Numbered from the stretch's first letter, positions 49,983 to 59,746 are shown. The stretch is DNA of 64,000 bases from an uncultured Lachnobacterium sp. (GCA_900543445.1 UQRC01000001.1:67192-131191), one strand, 5' to 3'. Numbers and translations are program-made. Notes: generated by a model from the sequence alone, not told the origin.

Positions 49983-52241
49983 GTGAAATTTAAAATAAGA
50001 AAGAAATTATCACTGTTTATGACTGCCTGTGTGCTGGCAACCGGACTTATGAGCGGTTGCAGCAGCCAACAGGTCATCAGCGAAACGCAAAACGGCACAC
50101 AGAGCGGCAATGCGAAAGGAAGGTTTGTGGAGAACGAGGTCTCGCTGCCGGATAATATATCGATGATCAGTTCTACAGGAAAAAGCAAGGACGGCGAACT
50201 TACGCTGTTTGGATATCCGCAGGATGGAACAGCGATGATCCTCGGTCACTCGAAGGATCAGGGCGAGACATGGGACAGTGTCGAGGTAAAAGATACGGAT
50301 TGCTATGTGTCTGCGGTAAACGGAGAGGACGGCAGCGTAGCAGTGTTTGGAAATCCGAACGAAAAGAAAGTGATTTTATCGATGGTGACAGCGGAGGGGG
50401 AAGTCTCCCAGGTGCAGCTTCAGATACCGGATTATGAGGGAGACAGTCCGGATGATGAGATCGGCAATTTCGTCACTTCTGCAGTCTATGCAAATGGAAC
50501 ACTCCTTGCTACGGACTTGAACGGCGTGCTTTATGAGGTTGATTCGGCGAGCGGCAAGATGTCTCGATTTTCACAGCAGATTACCGATCAGGTAGAGGGA
50601 CTTCTTCCGATTGGAAACCGGTTCGGTATGCTCACAGATTCCGGAATCCTTTTTGCGGAAGCAGACAGCGGCAAGATATCGGAGAACATGAAAAATGATA
50701 CAGAGCTGCAGAAAGATCTAAAAGATGTGAATGCGTCCTACAGCGTGGGCAGCAGCTCGATCGCTTTCGCGGCGGATGATACCGAGCAGGAGTTCTATTA
50801 TCTGAATCATGACGGAATGTTTTACCACAAGATCGGCGGAAGCACGACCGAGCAGCTCATGGACAACTCACTCACGAGTCTGAGTGACAGCAGTGTGGCG
50901 ATACAGGGATTCCATCGCTTTGACGACAAGAATTACATTGTGATTGCGTCGGATTCGAATGGACAGCCGCATTGTTACTGCTATACCTATGACGCAACGA
51001 TATCAATGGTTCCGGAAAACCAGATCCGTGTCTATGCGCTCGAGGACAGCAATGCGCTCCAGCAGCTGATCACCGCTTATCAGAAGGAATATCCGGATGT
51101 GTTCGTTAAGAAGATCATCGGCATGTCAGGTTCGGACGGTGTGACTGCGGACGATGCGATCAAGTCTTTAAATACCGAAGTGCTCGCGGGAAAAGGTCCG
51201 GATGTCCTTGTGCTTGACGGACTTCCGGCAGACAGCTATGTGGAAAAAGGCGCTTTGTGCGATATCAGCAATTATGTGGTGCAGGCGAACGAAAGTGAAG
51301 GGCTTTTTACCAATATTATGGATGCCTACACCAGTGACAACAAGATCTATCAGGTGCCGACGCGTTTCTACTTTACGGTGGCAGAGGGCGATTCATCCAT
51401 GCTTGATCACAGCGGCAGCATGCAGGATTTCAAGGCGTATATCGATACCATAAAATCCGGGAATGGAAAAGTGTTCGGCTTTTTCGGACCGAAAACGATA
51501 TTGAATGAGTTTTATAATGCGGACAGTGCCTCCTGGCGGACGACGAGTGGCATCGATCAGGAGAAGTTAAAGGGCTGTCTTGAGGCGGCAAAGGCTCTGT
51601 ATGATGCCGACGGCTATCAGGAGAAGGAACGCATCGAGGCTGATTTTGCCAGTGGAATGCAGGAGGGAAGCCTTATCGGAATGTGCGCTGGAACCGTGAA
51701 TTTCCGTTTGATGATGATGGGGCAGATCGCATTTGGCTCTCTGGTGGGGGTTAATGATGCGCAGAACCTCTATGGAATGGAGGGCGCATACGGCGGCAGC
51801 TTTGCACTGTTTGATACGCAGGAGAACAAGGCATTTGTGCCGTTTATCAGCCTCGGACTTGCACAGTCCGCCTCGGACAACACTTACGCACAGAAGTTTA
51901 TCGAGATGGCGATCTCCGCAAAGGGACAAAAGCAGATGAATGACGGATTTTCCGTCAATCGAAGCGCTTTTGACGCGGAGTGTGAAAACACTCATGAATC
52001 GTGGATCGGATCATCGACCGCGGACGGAACTGACTTCGAATATCAGTTAAAAAAGATCAGCAATGCGCAGCAGCAGGAACTGACCACACTGATGGAAAGT
52101 CTTGATGTACCGGTTTGGGATGACCGCGTAGTGAAGGATCTTGTGCTGGATGAGGGGGCAAAATATCTGCAGGGAAATCAGTCGATCGAGGATACCGTAG
52201 CGGCGATCAGTCAGAAAGTGCAGCTGTATGTTGCGGAGTAG
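49983..52241 (+). CDS. Lipoprotein with beta-propeller-like domain fused to ABC solute-binding domain
   Basis: A 752-residue surface protein. A lipoprotein signal ends in LMSGC (Cys26). Residues about 40-355 look like a beta-propeller, with an Asp-box SKDQGETW near residue 90 and repeated short beta motifs. Residues about 360-750 are an extracellular solute-binding domain (IRVYALEDSNALQQLITAYQ, GPDVLVLDGLPADSYVEKG). GTG at 49983 is chosen since AAGGAG precedes it; the ATG at 49962 would place that site inside the gene. The ligand is unknown. It overlaps the next gene by 14 bases. Confidence 0.8.
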   Translation: MKFKIRKKLSLFMTACVLATGLMSGCSSQQVISETQNGTQSGNAKGRFVENEVSLPDNISMISSTGKSKDGELTLFGYPQDGTAMILGHSKDQGETWDSVEVKDTDCYVSAVNGEDGSVAVFGNPNEKKVILSMVTAEGEVSQVQLQIPDYEGDSPDDEIGNFVTSAVYANGTLLATDLNGVLYEVDSASGKMSRFSQQITDQVEGLLPIGNRFGMLTDSGILFAEADSGKISENMKNDTELQKDLKDVNASYSVGSSSIAFAADDTEQEFYYLNHDGMFYHKIGGSTTEQLMDNSLTSLSDSSVAIQGFHRFDDKNYIVIASDSNGQPHCYCYTYDATISMVPENQIRVYALEDSNALQQLITAYQKEYPDVFVKKIIGMSGSDGVTADDAIKSLNTEVLAGKGPDVLVLDGLPADSYVEKGALCDISNYVVQANESEGLFTNIMDAYTSDNKIYQVPTRFYFTVAEGDSSMLDHSGSMQDFKAYIDTIKSGNGKVFGFFGPKTILNEFYNADSASWRTTSGIDQEKLKGCLEAAKALYDADGYQEKERIEADFASGMQEGSLIGMCAGTVNFRLMMMGQIAFGSLVGVNDAQNLYGMEGAYGGSFALFDTQENKAFVPFISLGLAQSASDNTYAQKFIEMAISAKGQKQMNDGFSVNRSAFDAECENTHESWIGSSTADGTDFEYQLKKISNAQQQELTTLMESLDVPVWDDRVVKDLVLDEGAKYLQGNQSIEDTVAAISQKVQLYVAE

Positions 52242-53145
52242 CAGAAAGCATCGAAAGCGTCTGGCGGGCATATCGTTTCTGCTCCCGGGACTTTGCGGTG
52301 TTGCCGTCTTTTATCTGATCCCGTTTGTGGATGTGATCCGGCGTTCATTCGTGCAGATGGCAAGCGGAAGCTTCTGTGGACTGCAAAATTATAAAATGGT
52401 GGTAGAAAACGATGCCTTCCGGCTTGCCGCAAAAAACACAGTACGGTTTGTGCTCGTCTGCCTGCCGCTTCTGCTTGTTTTGTCACTGGTTCTGGCTTTT
52501 TTCGTCAATGAATTGTGGACAGATCTGAAGCAATTTCACAGAAGAGGGCAGCAGAGGTCAGGTGGGGAATCGGTAAACGCACTCATCGGTGCCATCAAGG
52601 CGGCTTATCTGCTTCCGCTTGCGATTCCGGCGGCATCCGTGGTTCTGTTGTGGAAGCTGATGTTTGATCGGAGCGGATTTGTAAACGGAATACTGCATCT
52701 GTGCGGACTGCATGCGGTGGACTGGATGAACACCGGCGCATCGTTTGCGGTACTTGTGTTCAGCTATATATGGAAGAATCTCGGCTATACGATGATCCTC
52801 TGGCTGGCGGGGCTTGCGTCCGTTCCGCAGAGCGTGTACGAGGCGGCGGAGATGGACGGTGCGAAGAAAAGTGTTCAGTTTTTCAAGATTACGCTGCCGT
52901 TGATCCGACCGATGATTTTTACCATTGTGGTACTTTCTTTTTTGAATTCGTTTAAGGTGTTCCGGGAGGCATATCTGGTTGCGGGAAATTATCCGCAGGA
53001 GGATATTTATCTCCTGCAACACCTTTTTAATAACTGGTTTCTAAGCCTGTCGGTTGATAAGATGGCGGCGGCGAGTGTGCTTCTCGCAGGAGTGATCGGT
53101 GGGTTCGTGTTAATTTTACAACGTTTATGGGAGACAGAAGGATGA
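52228..53145 (+). CDS. ABC transporter permease (MalF/UgpA-type)
   Basis: A 305-residue permease with six helices and the EAA loop (YEAAEMDGAKKSVQFFKITLPLI). A basic insertion of about 20 residues (about 95-115, KQFHRRGQQRSGG) separates helices 2 and 3, where most relatives have a short loop. It pairs with the next gene. No ATPase gene is nearby. Confidence 0.85.
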   Translation: MLRSSRKHRKRLAGISFLLPGLCGVAVFYLIPFVDVIRRSFVQMASGSFCGLQNYKMVVENDAFRLAAKNTVRFVLVCLPLLLVLSLVLAFFVNELWTDLKQFHRRGQQRSGGESVNALIGAIKAAYLLPLAIPAASVVLLWKLMFDRSGFVNGILHLCGLHAVDWMNTGASFAVLVFSYIWKNLGYTMILWLAGLASVPQSVYEAAEMDGAKKSVQFFKITLPLIRPMIFTIVVLSFLNSFKVFREAYLVAGNYPQEDIYLLQHLFNNWFLSLSVDKMAAASVLLAGVIGGFVLILQRLWETEG

Positions 53146-53990
53146 GACGGTTAAAAATACTTGGAATTGTACTTGTGCTGATCCTGTTCGGGACACTTAC
53201 GGTAGCGCCGCTTCTGTTCCTTTTCTGCGGAAGCCTGATGGGAGAGCCGGAGATCACGCAGTATCTGGTACCAATCCTAAACGGGACAAAAGGCTATGCA
53301 TCGTGGCGGCTTTTTCCGCTTTATCCGACCTTAAAAAGTGTTGTGAAACTCGTTTTTGATTCCCCGGAATTCTTTCAGATGTTCTGGAACACCATGAAGA
53401 TCACGGGTGGAATCCTGCTTGGGCAGCTGGTGTTTGGAATGCCGTCCGCATGGGGGCTGGCGCGCTACCGGATTCCAGGAAAAGGAGTTTTTTATCTGCT
53501 CTATATTATTCTGATGATGCTCCCGTTTCAGGTGACGATGCTCTCCGAGTATCTGGTCTTAAGCCGACTTCATATGATGGATACTTTATGGGCGATCATT
53601 GCACCCGGTGCGTTTTCGACATTTACGGTCTTTCTGATGTACCGCTTTTTCTGCGGGATACCGGAAGAACTTTTGGAGGCGGCACGCATGGACGGCGCGG
53701 GCGAATGGAAGATCTTCTTTTTCGTCGGGGTGCCGCTCGGCTCCGCGGGAATCCTCTCGGCGCTTGTAATCCAGTTTCTGGAATGTTTCAGCATGATCGA
53801 GCAGCCGCTTGTATTTTTGCAGCCGAAGCGGCTTTGGCCGTTGTCGATGTATCTCCCGGAGATTAAGGAGGGACAGATGGGCTTTGCGTTAGCCTGTTCG
53901 TTTGTGGCATTGCTGCCGGCGTTGTGCGTGTTTGGAATGGGACAGAAATATCTGGAACAGGGAATTACGGCAGCCGCTGTCAAAGGATAA
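53142..53990 (+). CDS. ABC transporter permease (MalG/UgpE-type)
   Basis: A 282-residue partner permease with six helices and an EAA loop (LLEAARMDGAGEWKIFFFVGVPL). I start at 53142, where ATGA overlaps the previous stop and GGGAG lies eight bases upstream; a start at 53127 would add five residues. It ends with the GITAAAVKG tail of this subfamily. Confidence 0.88.
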   Translation: MRRLKILGIVLVLILFGTLTVAPLLFLFCGSLMGEPEITQYLVPILNGTKGYASWRLFPLYPTLKSVVKLVFDSPEFFQMFWNTMKITGGILLGQLVFGMPSAWGLARYRIPGKGVFYLLYIILMMLPFQVTMLSEYLVLSRLHMMDTLWAIIAPGAFSTFTVFLMYRFFCGIPEELLEAARMDGAGEWKIFFFVGVPLGSAGILSALVIQFLECFSMIEQPLVFLQPKRLWPLSMYLPEIKEGQMGFALACSFVALLPALCVFGMGQKYLEQGITAAAVKG

Positions 53991-54025
53991 TTGATTTTAG
54001 ACTTCAGTGAAAAGAGGAAAAGAAG

Positions 54026-55822
54026 ATGGGAAAACTGACAAAGGCGTTTGCGGCGCTGATGGCGGTCATGCTTTTTATGACGGTCATCTCACGCGCGGCG
54101 TCATCCTTTACGGTTGCGCAGGTGCAGGTGGAGAGTCCGAAGTCACGCGCGATCGTTCACAAGGTGATCGGCGACGGAACCGTGACAAGGCAGTCGGATC
54201 TTCCGGTCTATACCGTGGCGGATATTCTGGTTGCGAAGGTGAAAGTAACCGAGGGGCAGGAGGTCAAAAAGGGGCAGACGCTTGCCGTGCTTGATACGGA
54301 CAGCATTGATGAGCAGATCCAAACGCTCTCCGATGAGATCGAGGTGCTGCAACTGCAAAACGATGCCTTAAAGTCCGCCGAAGCGAAGCGTGACCGCGAG
54401 CAGGATAAGGCGCTTTCGCGTGCGAAGGAAGATTATGAGGATACCGTGCAGTCAAATAAGGATGCGGTCAGCAAAGCAAAAGAGAATATTAAGACAGCCA
54501 AAAAACAGACAAAGAAAAATGAAAAGAAGACATTAGAAGATCTGCAAAACAGCGTAGAAGAGGCAAAGAAAGCCTATGAGGATGCGGTGGAGACGCAAAA
54601 GAGTCAGGTGCAGCAGGCAAAGCGTGCGCTTGAGGATGCGTCTAAAACGCCTGCCGCAGATTACAGTGATTCGATCACGCAGATCGAAATCAATCAGAAG
54701 CAGCGCAAGATCGATTCGGAACAGAGAAAGTTGGATGCGATTGCACTCAAAAAACTGGAAGATCCGGATACTTACACGAGCGAGTGGCAGGATCAGTATG
54801 ATTATGTGCAGGAGTTAAAGGATGATCTTGCGGCTGCAAAGTTACAGCAGCAGGCAAAGAAGAATGAGGCTGCGGCACAGGAGCGTGAGCGGAAACAGAC
54901 GCTTTCGCGCGCACAGGAAGACTACGATGAGACGATCAGCAAAAATGAGAAGCTTGTTCGCAAGGCAAAGGAGCTCTGGCAGGAAGCCGAACAGAAACTG
55001 GAAAATTATCAAAACGGTGAGGATGAGGACAGTGCGGATGACTCGCTGGTGGAGGATGCCAGAAAAACGTTAGAGGATGCGAAGAGTCAGCAGACGCAGC
55101 AGAAGAAATCTGCCAAACGAGCCATCGAAGATGCCGGGGAAACGGATGCGGTTGATCACTCGGTGGAAATCAACAATGTCAGTATCGCCGAAAAGCAGCG
55201 CGCGTTGGCGCAGCTTCAGAAGACAAAGGAACAAGAAGGAAAGATCGTGGCACAGACCGATGCGACAGTCAGCAAGATTTTACTGACGGCAGGTGACCGG
55301 ACGACAGAGACGGCGGCGTTTCTTTTGGCGGATCTGTCGGAGGGCGCGCGTTTTACGACAGAGATCTCGAAGGAGGATGCAAAGTATGTGGTCGTGGGTG
55401 ATGTGGTCACATTGAAAGTCAACGATAAGAGTTATGAGGATATGACGGTGCTTTCCACGGAGACGAATGAGGATTCAAGCGTGCGTGTGATCGTGTATGT
55501 TCCGAAGAAGACGATTTCAATCGGAACACATGCCAGCATGGAGATTGAACAGACCTCGGAGAAGTACGCGACAACGCTGCCTCTTACTGCAATCCACGCG
55601 GAGCAGAGCAAGTATTTTGTCTATGTTCTGGAGAAAGAGGATACGGTGCTCGGTGAGGAGACCGTCGCAAGGAAAGTGAATGTGTCGATCGTGGAAAAAA
55701 ACGGCGAGTACGCAGCATTATCGGATGGTTCGCTTTCCGAGGATGACAGTGTGATCGTGGAATCGGATACAATGCTTGCCAACGGCGAGAAAGTGCGTCT
55801 GAAGGAAGCAGGTGCGATGTGA
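54026..55822 (+). CDS. HlyD/RND-type adaptor protein with long coiled coil
   Basis: A 598-residue membrane-fusion-type protein: signal anchor at about 8-27, a split lipoyl/barrel-sandwich domain (VADILVAKVKVTEGQEVKKGQTLAVLD before, IVAQTDATVSKILLTAGD after), and between them about 290 residues of Lys/Glu/Ala-rich coiled coil in two hairpin-like blocks. A beta-barrel region follows. The hairpin is much longer than in usual Gram-positive adaptors. It likely bridges an ABC permease to the cell wall; the partner may be the next gene. Confidence 0.82.
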   Translation: MGKLTKAFAALMAVMLFMTVISRAASSFTVAQVQVESPKSRAIVHKVIGDGTVTRQSDLPVYTVADILVAKVKVTEGQEVKKGQTLAVLDTDSIDEQIQTLSDEIEVLQLQNDALKSAEAKRDREQDKALSRAKEDYEDTVQSNKDAVSKAKENIKTAKKQTKKNEKKTLEDLQNSVEEAKKAYEDAVETQKSQVQQAKRALEDASKTPAADYSDSITQIEINQKQRKIDSEQRKLDAIALKKLEDPDTYTSEWQDQYDYVQELKDDLAAAKLQQQAKKNEAAAQERERKQTLSRAQEDYDETISKNEKLVRKAKELWQEAEQKLENYQNGEDEDSADDSLVEDARKTLEDAKSQQTQQKKSAKRAIEDAGETDAVDHSVEINNVSIAEKQRALAQLQKTKEQEGKIVAQTDATVSKILLTAGDRTTETAAFLLADLSEGARFTTEISKEDAKYVVVGDVVTLKVNDKSYEDMTVLSTETNEDSSVRVIVYVPKKTISIGTHASMEIEQTSEKYATTLPLTAIHAEQSKYFVYVLEKEDTVLGEETVARKVNVSIVEKNGEYAALSDGSLSEDDSVIVESDTMLANGEKVRLKEAGAM

Positions 55823-56763
55823 GCCGGGCAAAAGCCGTAAGGCTGACAATGGTTTTACTCTGCCTTTTTGCCGCAGGCTTCTTTGGTGTGCAATCGTTTA
55901 AGGCAGGGGAAAAAGCGGATTCCCTGTGGCAGAATGTAACAATCTGTATGGAGGAGGAACTTTCTGTGGAGGACGTGGGGAATCTGTGGGATAAAGTTTC
56001 GGATGCAGCGGCGGAGGATGACGGCAAAGCGTTCAGTTTTACCGCGTGGAAGGAGCAGACCGATCAGACGGTCACCGACCCGGATCTTGGAAGAAGTGTG
56101 CAGACGCATGTGGTTTCTTTGTACGGTTCATCGGAATCTGTGCTTCCAGTAGCGCCGGTACTCGATGCGGATGATGCTGCCGGATGTCTGGTGGCAAAAG
56201 ATACGGCATGGCAGTTGTTCGGAAGTACGGATGTAGTGGGACAAACGATTTGTGTGGATGCAAATGTGTATACGATCCGGGGCATTGTTATGATTCCGGC
56301 AACAGGTGTTTATGTGCAGATCCGTGGAAATGAAAGTGTGCATAAGCAGATGAAGTTTAACCGCCTGACGTTAGGTGTTGCGGACACAGAAAGCGGAAAT
56401 CAGTTTCTGTCCGAATATGCGCTGACCGGGCGTGTGATCCGTTCGGATAATCTGCTTGATGTCACACGCTATACAGAACTGATCCCTGGCAAGTGGTCCG
56501 ACTTCGACGGATGGAAGCAGAACTGGAAGCGGTTGCAGCAGGAGATCCGGCAGAACCGGATGATGCGAAAGACAACCATCGAAGATACCTGCGAGAAATG
56601 GTATCAGACGCGCATCGAGGATTTGCTTTTGGAAGTGGTTTGTGTTGTACTTGGTGTCATCTTATTGCCTCCGTTCCGCGCAAATGGTAGAATGAGACAC
56701 AGCAAGAAGCAAAGGAAGTGTCATGATGCCGGAGACCATACATGTGAAAACAACGGAATATGA
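55819..56763 (+). CDS. MacB-periplasmic-core-like membrane protein, possibly truncated
   Basis: A 314-residue protein starting with GTG (GTGA overlap with the adaptor). One helix near the N-terminus (about 8-25) and one near residue 275 flank an extracellular domain similar to the MacB_PCD core (DAAGCLVAKDTAWQLFGSTDVVGQTICVDANVYTIRGIV). FtsX/MacB permeases have three more helices after this core; here the protein ends soon after the second, with a basic tail overlapping the next gene by 41 bases. It may be a stripped-down or truncated permease. Confidence 0.65.
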   Translation: MSRAKAVRLTMVLLCLFAAGFFGVQSFKAGEKADSLWQNVTICMEEELSVEDVGNLWDKVSDAAAEDDGKAFSFTAWKEQTDQTVTDPDLGRSVQTHVVSLYGSSESVLPVAPVLDADDAAGCLVAKDTAWQLFGSTDVVGQTICVDANVYTIRGIVMIPATGVYVQIRGNESVHKQMKFNRLTLGVADTESGNQFLSEYALTGRVIRSDNLLDVTRYTELIPGKWSDFDGWKQNWKRLQQEIRQNRMMRKTTIEDTCEKWYQTRIEDLLLEVVCVVLGVILLPPFRANGRMRHSKKQRKCHDAGDHTCENNGI

Positions 56764-57316
56764 TTATGCGATTGAACTGATCCGCTCCAATCGCCGGACA
56801 ATCGCCTTACAGGTGTATCCGGACGGTCGGATCGTTTGCCGCGCGCCGCGTCGTGCGACCAAGCGGGAAATCATTCGTTTTCTGGACGCACATGCGGACT
56901 GGATTGCCGGAGCGTGGGAGAAATTACAGAAGCGCATCGAAGCGAAAAAAAGCCGGAGTGCGACGTATGAAATCCCTGCGTACGAGTCATTGACAGCAGC
57001 TATGCGAAGAGAGATACAGGCACATTTTATGGAACGGCTTCAGTTGTATGCACCACAGATGGGAGTCAGCTATAATCGTGTGACAATAAGAAATCAAAAG
57101 GGACGCTGGGGAAGCTGCAGCAGTAAGGGGAATCTCAATTTTAATTACAGACTCCACTATCTGCCGCAGGAACTGATGGATTATGTGGTCGTGCATGAAC
57201 TGGCGCACCGGTTGGAGATGAATCATTCCGCGCGCTTCTGGAACATTGTCGGGAAGTATGATCCTAAGTACAGGGAGCACCAGAAAATGCTCACAGAAAT
57301 TGGAATTAACTCATAA
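56723..57316 (+). CDS. YgjP-like M48-type metallopeptidase (DUF45)
   Basis: A 197-residue zincin with HELAH (158-162) and the downstream MNHSARFW (His168), as in the YgjP/WLM group. The KGRWGSCSSKGNLNFNYRLHYLP segment is also diagnostic. AAAGGAAG precedes two adjacent ATGs (56723 and 56726). It is cytoplasmic; the substrate is unknown. It may be only loosely linked to the operon upstream. Confidence 0.88.
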   Translation: MMPETIHVKTTEYDYAIELIRSNRRTIALQVYPDGRIVCRAPRRATKREIIRFLDAHADWIAGAWEKLQKRIEAKKSRSATYEIPAYESLTAAMRREIQAHFMERLQLYAPQMGVSYNRVTIRNQKGRWGSCSSKGNLNFNYRLHYLPQELMDYVVVHELAHRLEMNHSARFWNIVGKYDPKYREHQKMLTEIGINS

Positions 57317-57394
57317 AAGTAGAAATAGTGCAATTTTTGAGTGAAATATTACTAGAAATATGGATTCTACCAGCGTATTATTGATATATGCCAC

Positions 57395-57433
57395 CATGCG
57401 TCAGCATGATGACCTGCGCCTGCATCAGCAGGC
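57395..57433 (+). promoter_or_regulatory. Tandem hairpins in the leader of the third MATE gene
   Basis: CATGC-GTCA-GCATG and GCCTGC-ATCA-GCAGGC lie nine bases apart, about 30 bp before the MATE start. I do not recognise a riboswitch; the loops lack the ACGR of guanidine-II. Confidence 0.4.
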
Positions 57434-57463
57434 TTCAATGTTTCTTGTATAAGGAGAATCCAT

Positions 57464-58783
57464 ATGGCAGTCGAGAGAAAATCATTAACGCAGCTTTTTG
57501 TCCCAATCTGTTTTGAGACGTTGTTCTATATGTTATCCGGAATGGTCGACACACTGATGTTGTCATCCGTGAGCGATCAGGCAGTCGGGGCAGTTGGAAC
57601 TGCGAATACATACATCGGTGTCTTTATTATTATGTTCGGTGTGATCTCATCTGGAATGGTGGCGGTCATGACGCAGAATATCGGTGCCGGAAGACCGGGC
57701 GTTGCATATCAGGCGAGACAGCTGGGACTCGCATTTAATGCGGTCGTTGGAATTCTGATGTCCGCATTTCTGGCGCTTTGTTCGGGAGCGATACTTAGAG
57801 TCGTCAGTATTGCACCGGCACTTTTGGAGCCGGCGGAGACGTATCTTCGTATCGTCGGAGGCGCATGCTTTTTGAATGCACTCATTCCGATTTTTGCAAG
57901 CTACTTAAGAGTGTTTGGATATACCAAGCAGTCCCTGTTTGCTTCGATTGTCGGAAATGTGATCAATTTTATATTGAATGCGGTATTTTTGTTTGTGATG
58001 CATTGGGGTGTTATGGGCGTTGCTACGGCAACCGTAATTTCTCGTATTGTAAACCTGATCATGGTTGCTACGATGGGAGCGGTACTCATTAAAGCAAAGC
58101 AAAGTCCGGAACGTATGCCTTCCCGGCAGATCTTAGGACAGATTATCAAGATCGGATTTCCGTCGGCGTGCGAGACGGCGTTATATAATGTTGCGATGAC
58201 GCTTGTAGTACGCTTTATGAATCAGATGGATACGAACGGCATGAATGTGACTGCACGTTCGTACACGATGCAGATCGCCAATTTCTCGTATTGTATCGGA
58301 GCTGCGCTCGCGCAGGCGAATGCGATTATGGCAGGATGGCGGATTGGTGCGAAAGAATTCGAAGAATGTGACCGTGGAACTCGTAAAGCGGCTCTCTATG
58401 GCGTCATTACGTCTGCCTGCTTTTCGATTACATTCGCCTTGACCGGTCGCTATCTGGTACATATTTTTACGGATGATCCGCAGATGATCAGTCTGGTTGT
58501 GAAGCTGCTGATTGTTGACGTCTTCCTTGAATTTGGCCGCGTCACGAACCTTGTCTACGGACAGGCGTTAAAGACGAGCGGCGATGCGGTATTTCCGGTG
58601 ATCATGGGTGCTATCTTTATGTATCTGTGCGCGGTCGGAGGAACCTATTTCTTTGGAATTCATCTCGGACTGCTCGCAGTCGGTGCCTATATTGCATTGG
58701 CAAGTGATGAATGCGCCCGGGCGGTCGGAATGATGCTGCGCTGGCGAAGTGGAAAGTGGAAGAACAAGAGACTTGTGGAATAG
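57464..58783 (+). CDS. MATE family efflux transporter
   Basis: A 439-residue exporter with 12 helices, opening SLTQLFVPICFETLFYMLSGMVDTLMLS. It belongs to the MATE group but differs clearly from the other two in the window. AAGGAGAA precedes the ATG. It is directly followed by an AraC regulator gene nine bases later, so the two likely form one transcript and the regulator may control it. Confidence 0.9.
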   Translation: MAVERKSLTQLFVPICFETLFYMLSGMVDTLMLSSVSDQAVGAVGTANTYIGVFIIMFGVISSGMVAVMTQNIGAGRPGVAYQARQLGLAFNAVVGILMSAFLALCSGAILRVVSIAPALLEPAETYLRIVGGACFLNALIPIFASYLRVFGYTKQSLFASIVGNVINFILNAVFLFVMHWGVMGVATATVISRIVNLIMVATMGAVLIKAKQSPERMPSRQILGQIIKIGFPSACETALYNVAMTLVVRFMNQMDTNGMNVTARSYTMQIANFSYCIGAALAQANAIMAGWRIGAKEFEECDRGTRKAALYGVITSACFSITFALTGRYLVHIFTDDPQMISLVVKLLIVDVFLEFGRVTNLVYGQALKTSGDAVFPVIMGAIFMYLCAVGGTYFFGIHLGLLAVGAYIALASDECARAVGMMLRWRSGKWKNKRLVE

Positions 58784-58792
58784 GAGCATGGA

Positions 58793-59698
58793 ATGTATTT
58801 TGAATTAAAGGAAAATAAGCCGCACGGAACCCCTGAGAATCCGTTCAGCTTATACCATATACAGAATGTGAATCATGCGTTTCAGATTCCGGTGCATTGG
58901 CACGATGAACTTGAGATCATTTATGTGCGAGGTGGTTCCCTCAATGTAAATATATCGGGAGAAAATTATGTCGGAACACCCGGGGATGCCTTTGTGGTAT
59001 CGCCGGGGAATTTGCATTTTATGGGATCGCATTCACTGGATGCGGATTATTATACCTTTCTCTTCCGATTGGAATTTATGTCTTTTCAGACGAATGATCT
59101 TCTGGAGCAAAACGTTATGTCTCCTCTGAAAAGCGGTAAGAAAATTATAACGCCGGTCATCGGACAAAGCGTGAAGGATCTGTGTGAACAACTGATCCGG
59201 ATACAGACCAACCGAATGCAGTTATGTGATGTCGCTTTAAACACAACGATACCACCGGATCCGGTCATGGAAAGCCAATACGCGGGAGAATTGAGCAGAA
59301 TGATGGATACGAAGATTGTGTTATTGCAGTTTTTCCGGCGGATGTGGGAGAGGGAGTTTCTTGTTGAAAATGATACAAGCGGAAGAAATGTGACAGAGAA
59401 AGAAATGATCTCTTATATTCAGCAGAATTTTACGGAAGAGATATCCTTGAAAGCATTCGGTGCACAGTTTCATCTGTCGGAAAAGTATATTTCGCGTTAT
59501 TTCAAGGAGCATTTCCATATTACGCTTTCGCAGTATGTGAACCATCTACGCCTGGAGCATGCCAGACAGTTATTACAGGATACGACACAGCCGGTGACGG
59601 AAGTGGCGTTGCGTAGCGGATTTGAGAATGTGAGTTATTTTATCCGTTGTTTTAAGAAGATGTATGGGGTGTCGCCGCTGCAATACAGGCGGAGATAA
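58793..59698 (+). CDS. AraC family transcriptional regulator
   Basis: A 301-residue protein with a cupin sensor (HWHDELEIIYVRGGSLNVNI, GDAFVVSPGNLHF) and C-terminal double helix-turn-helix (ISLKAFGAQFHLSEKYISRYFKEHF, VALRSGFENVSYFIRCFKKMYG). It shares a transcript with the MATE gene. AGGAG precedes the start. The ligand is likely a sugar or small aromatic compound, by family. Confidence 0.9.
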   Translation: MYFELKENKPHGTPENPFSLYHIQNVNHAFQIPVHWHDELEIIYVRGGSLNVNISGENYVGTPGDAFVVSPGNLHFMGSHSLDADYYTFLFRLEFMSFQTNDLLEQNVMSPLKSGKKIITPVIGQSVKDLCEQLIRIQTNRMQLCDVALNTTIPPDPVMESQYAGELSRMMDTKIVLLQFFRRMWEREFLVENDTSGRNVTEKEMISYIQQNFTEEISLKAFGAQFHLSEKYISRYFKEHFHITLSQYVNHLRLEHARQLLQDTTQPVTEVALRSGFENVSYFIRCFKKMYGVSPLQYRRR

Positions 59699-59746
59699 AA
59701 AGAACTGCGTGGCTTTGAAAAAAATTTTTTTGTATGGAAAATGTGT

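Noticed and set aside
57395-57433. Guanidine-II (mini-ykkC) riboswitch before the MATE gene
   Set aside because: Two hairpins are present but their loops are GTCA and ATCA, not ACGR, and MATE is not the usual target.
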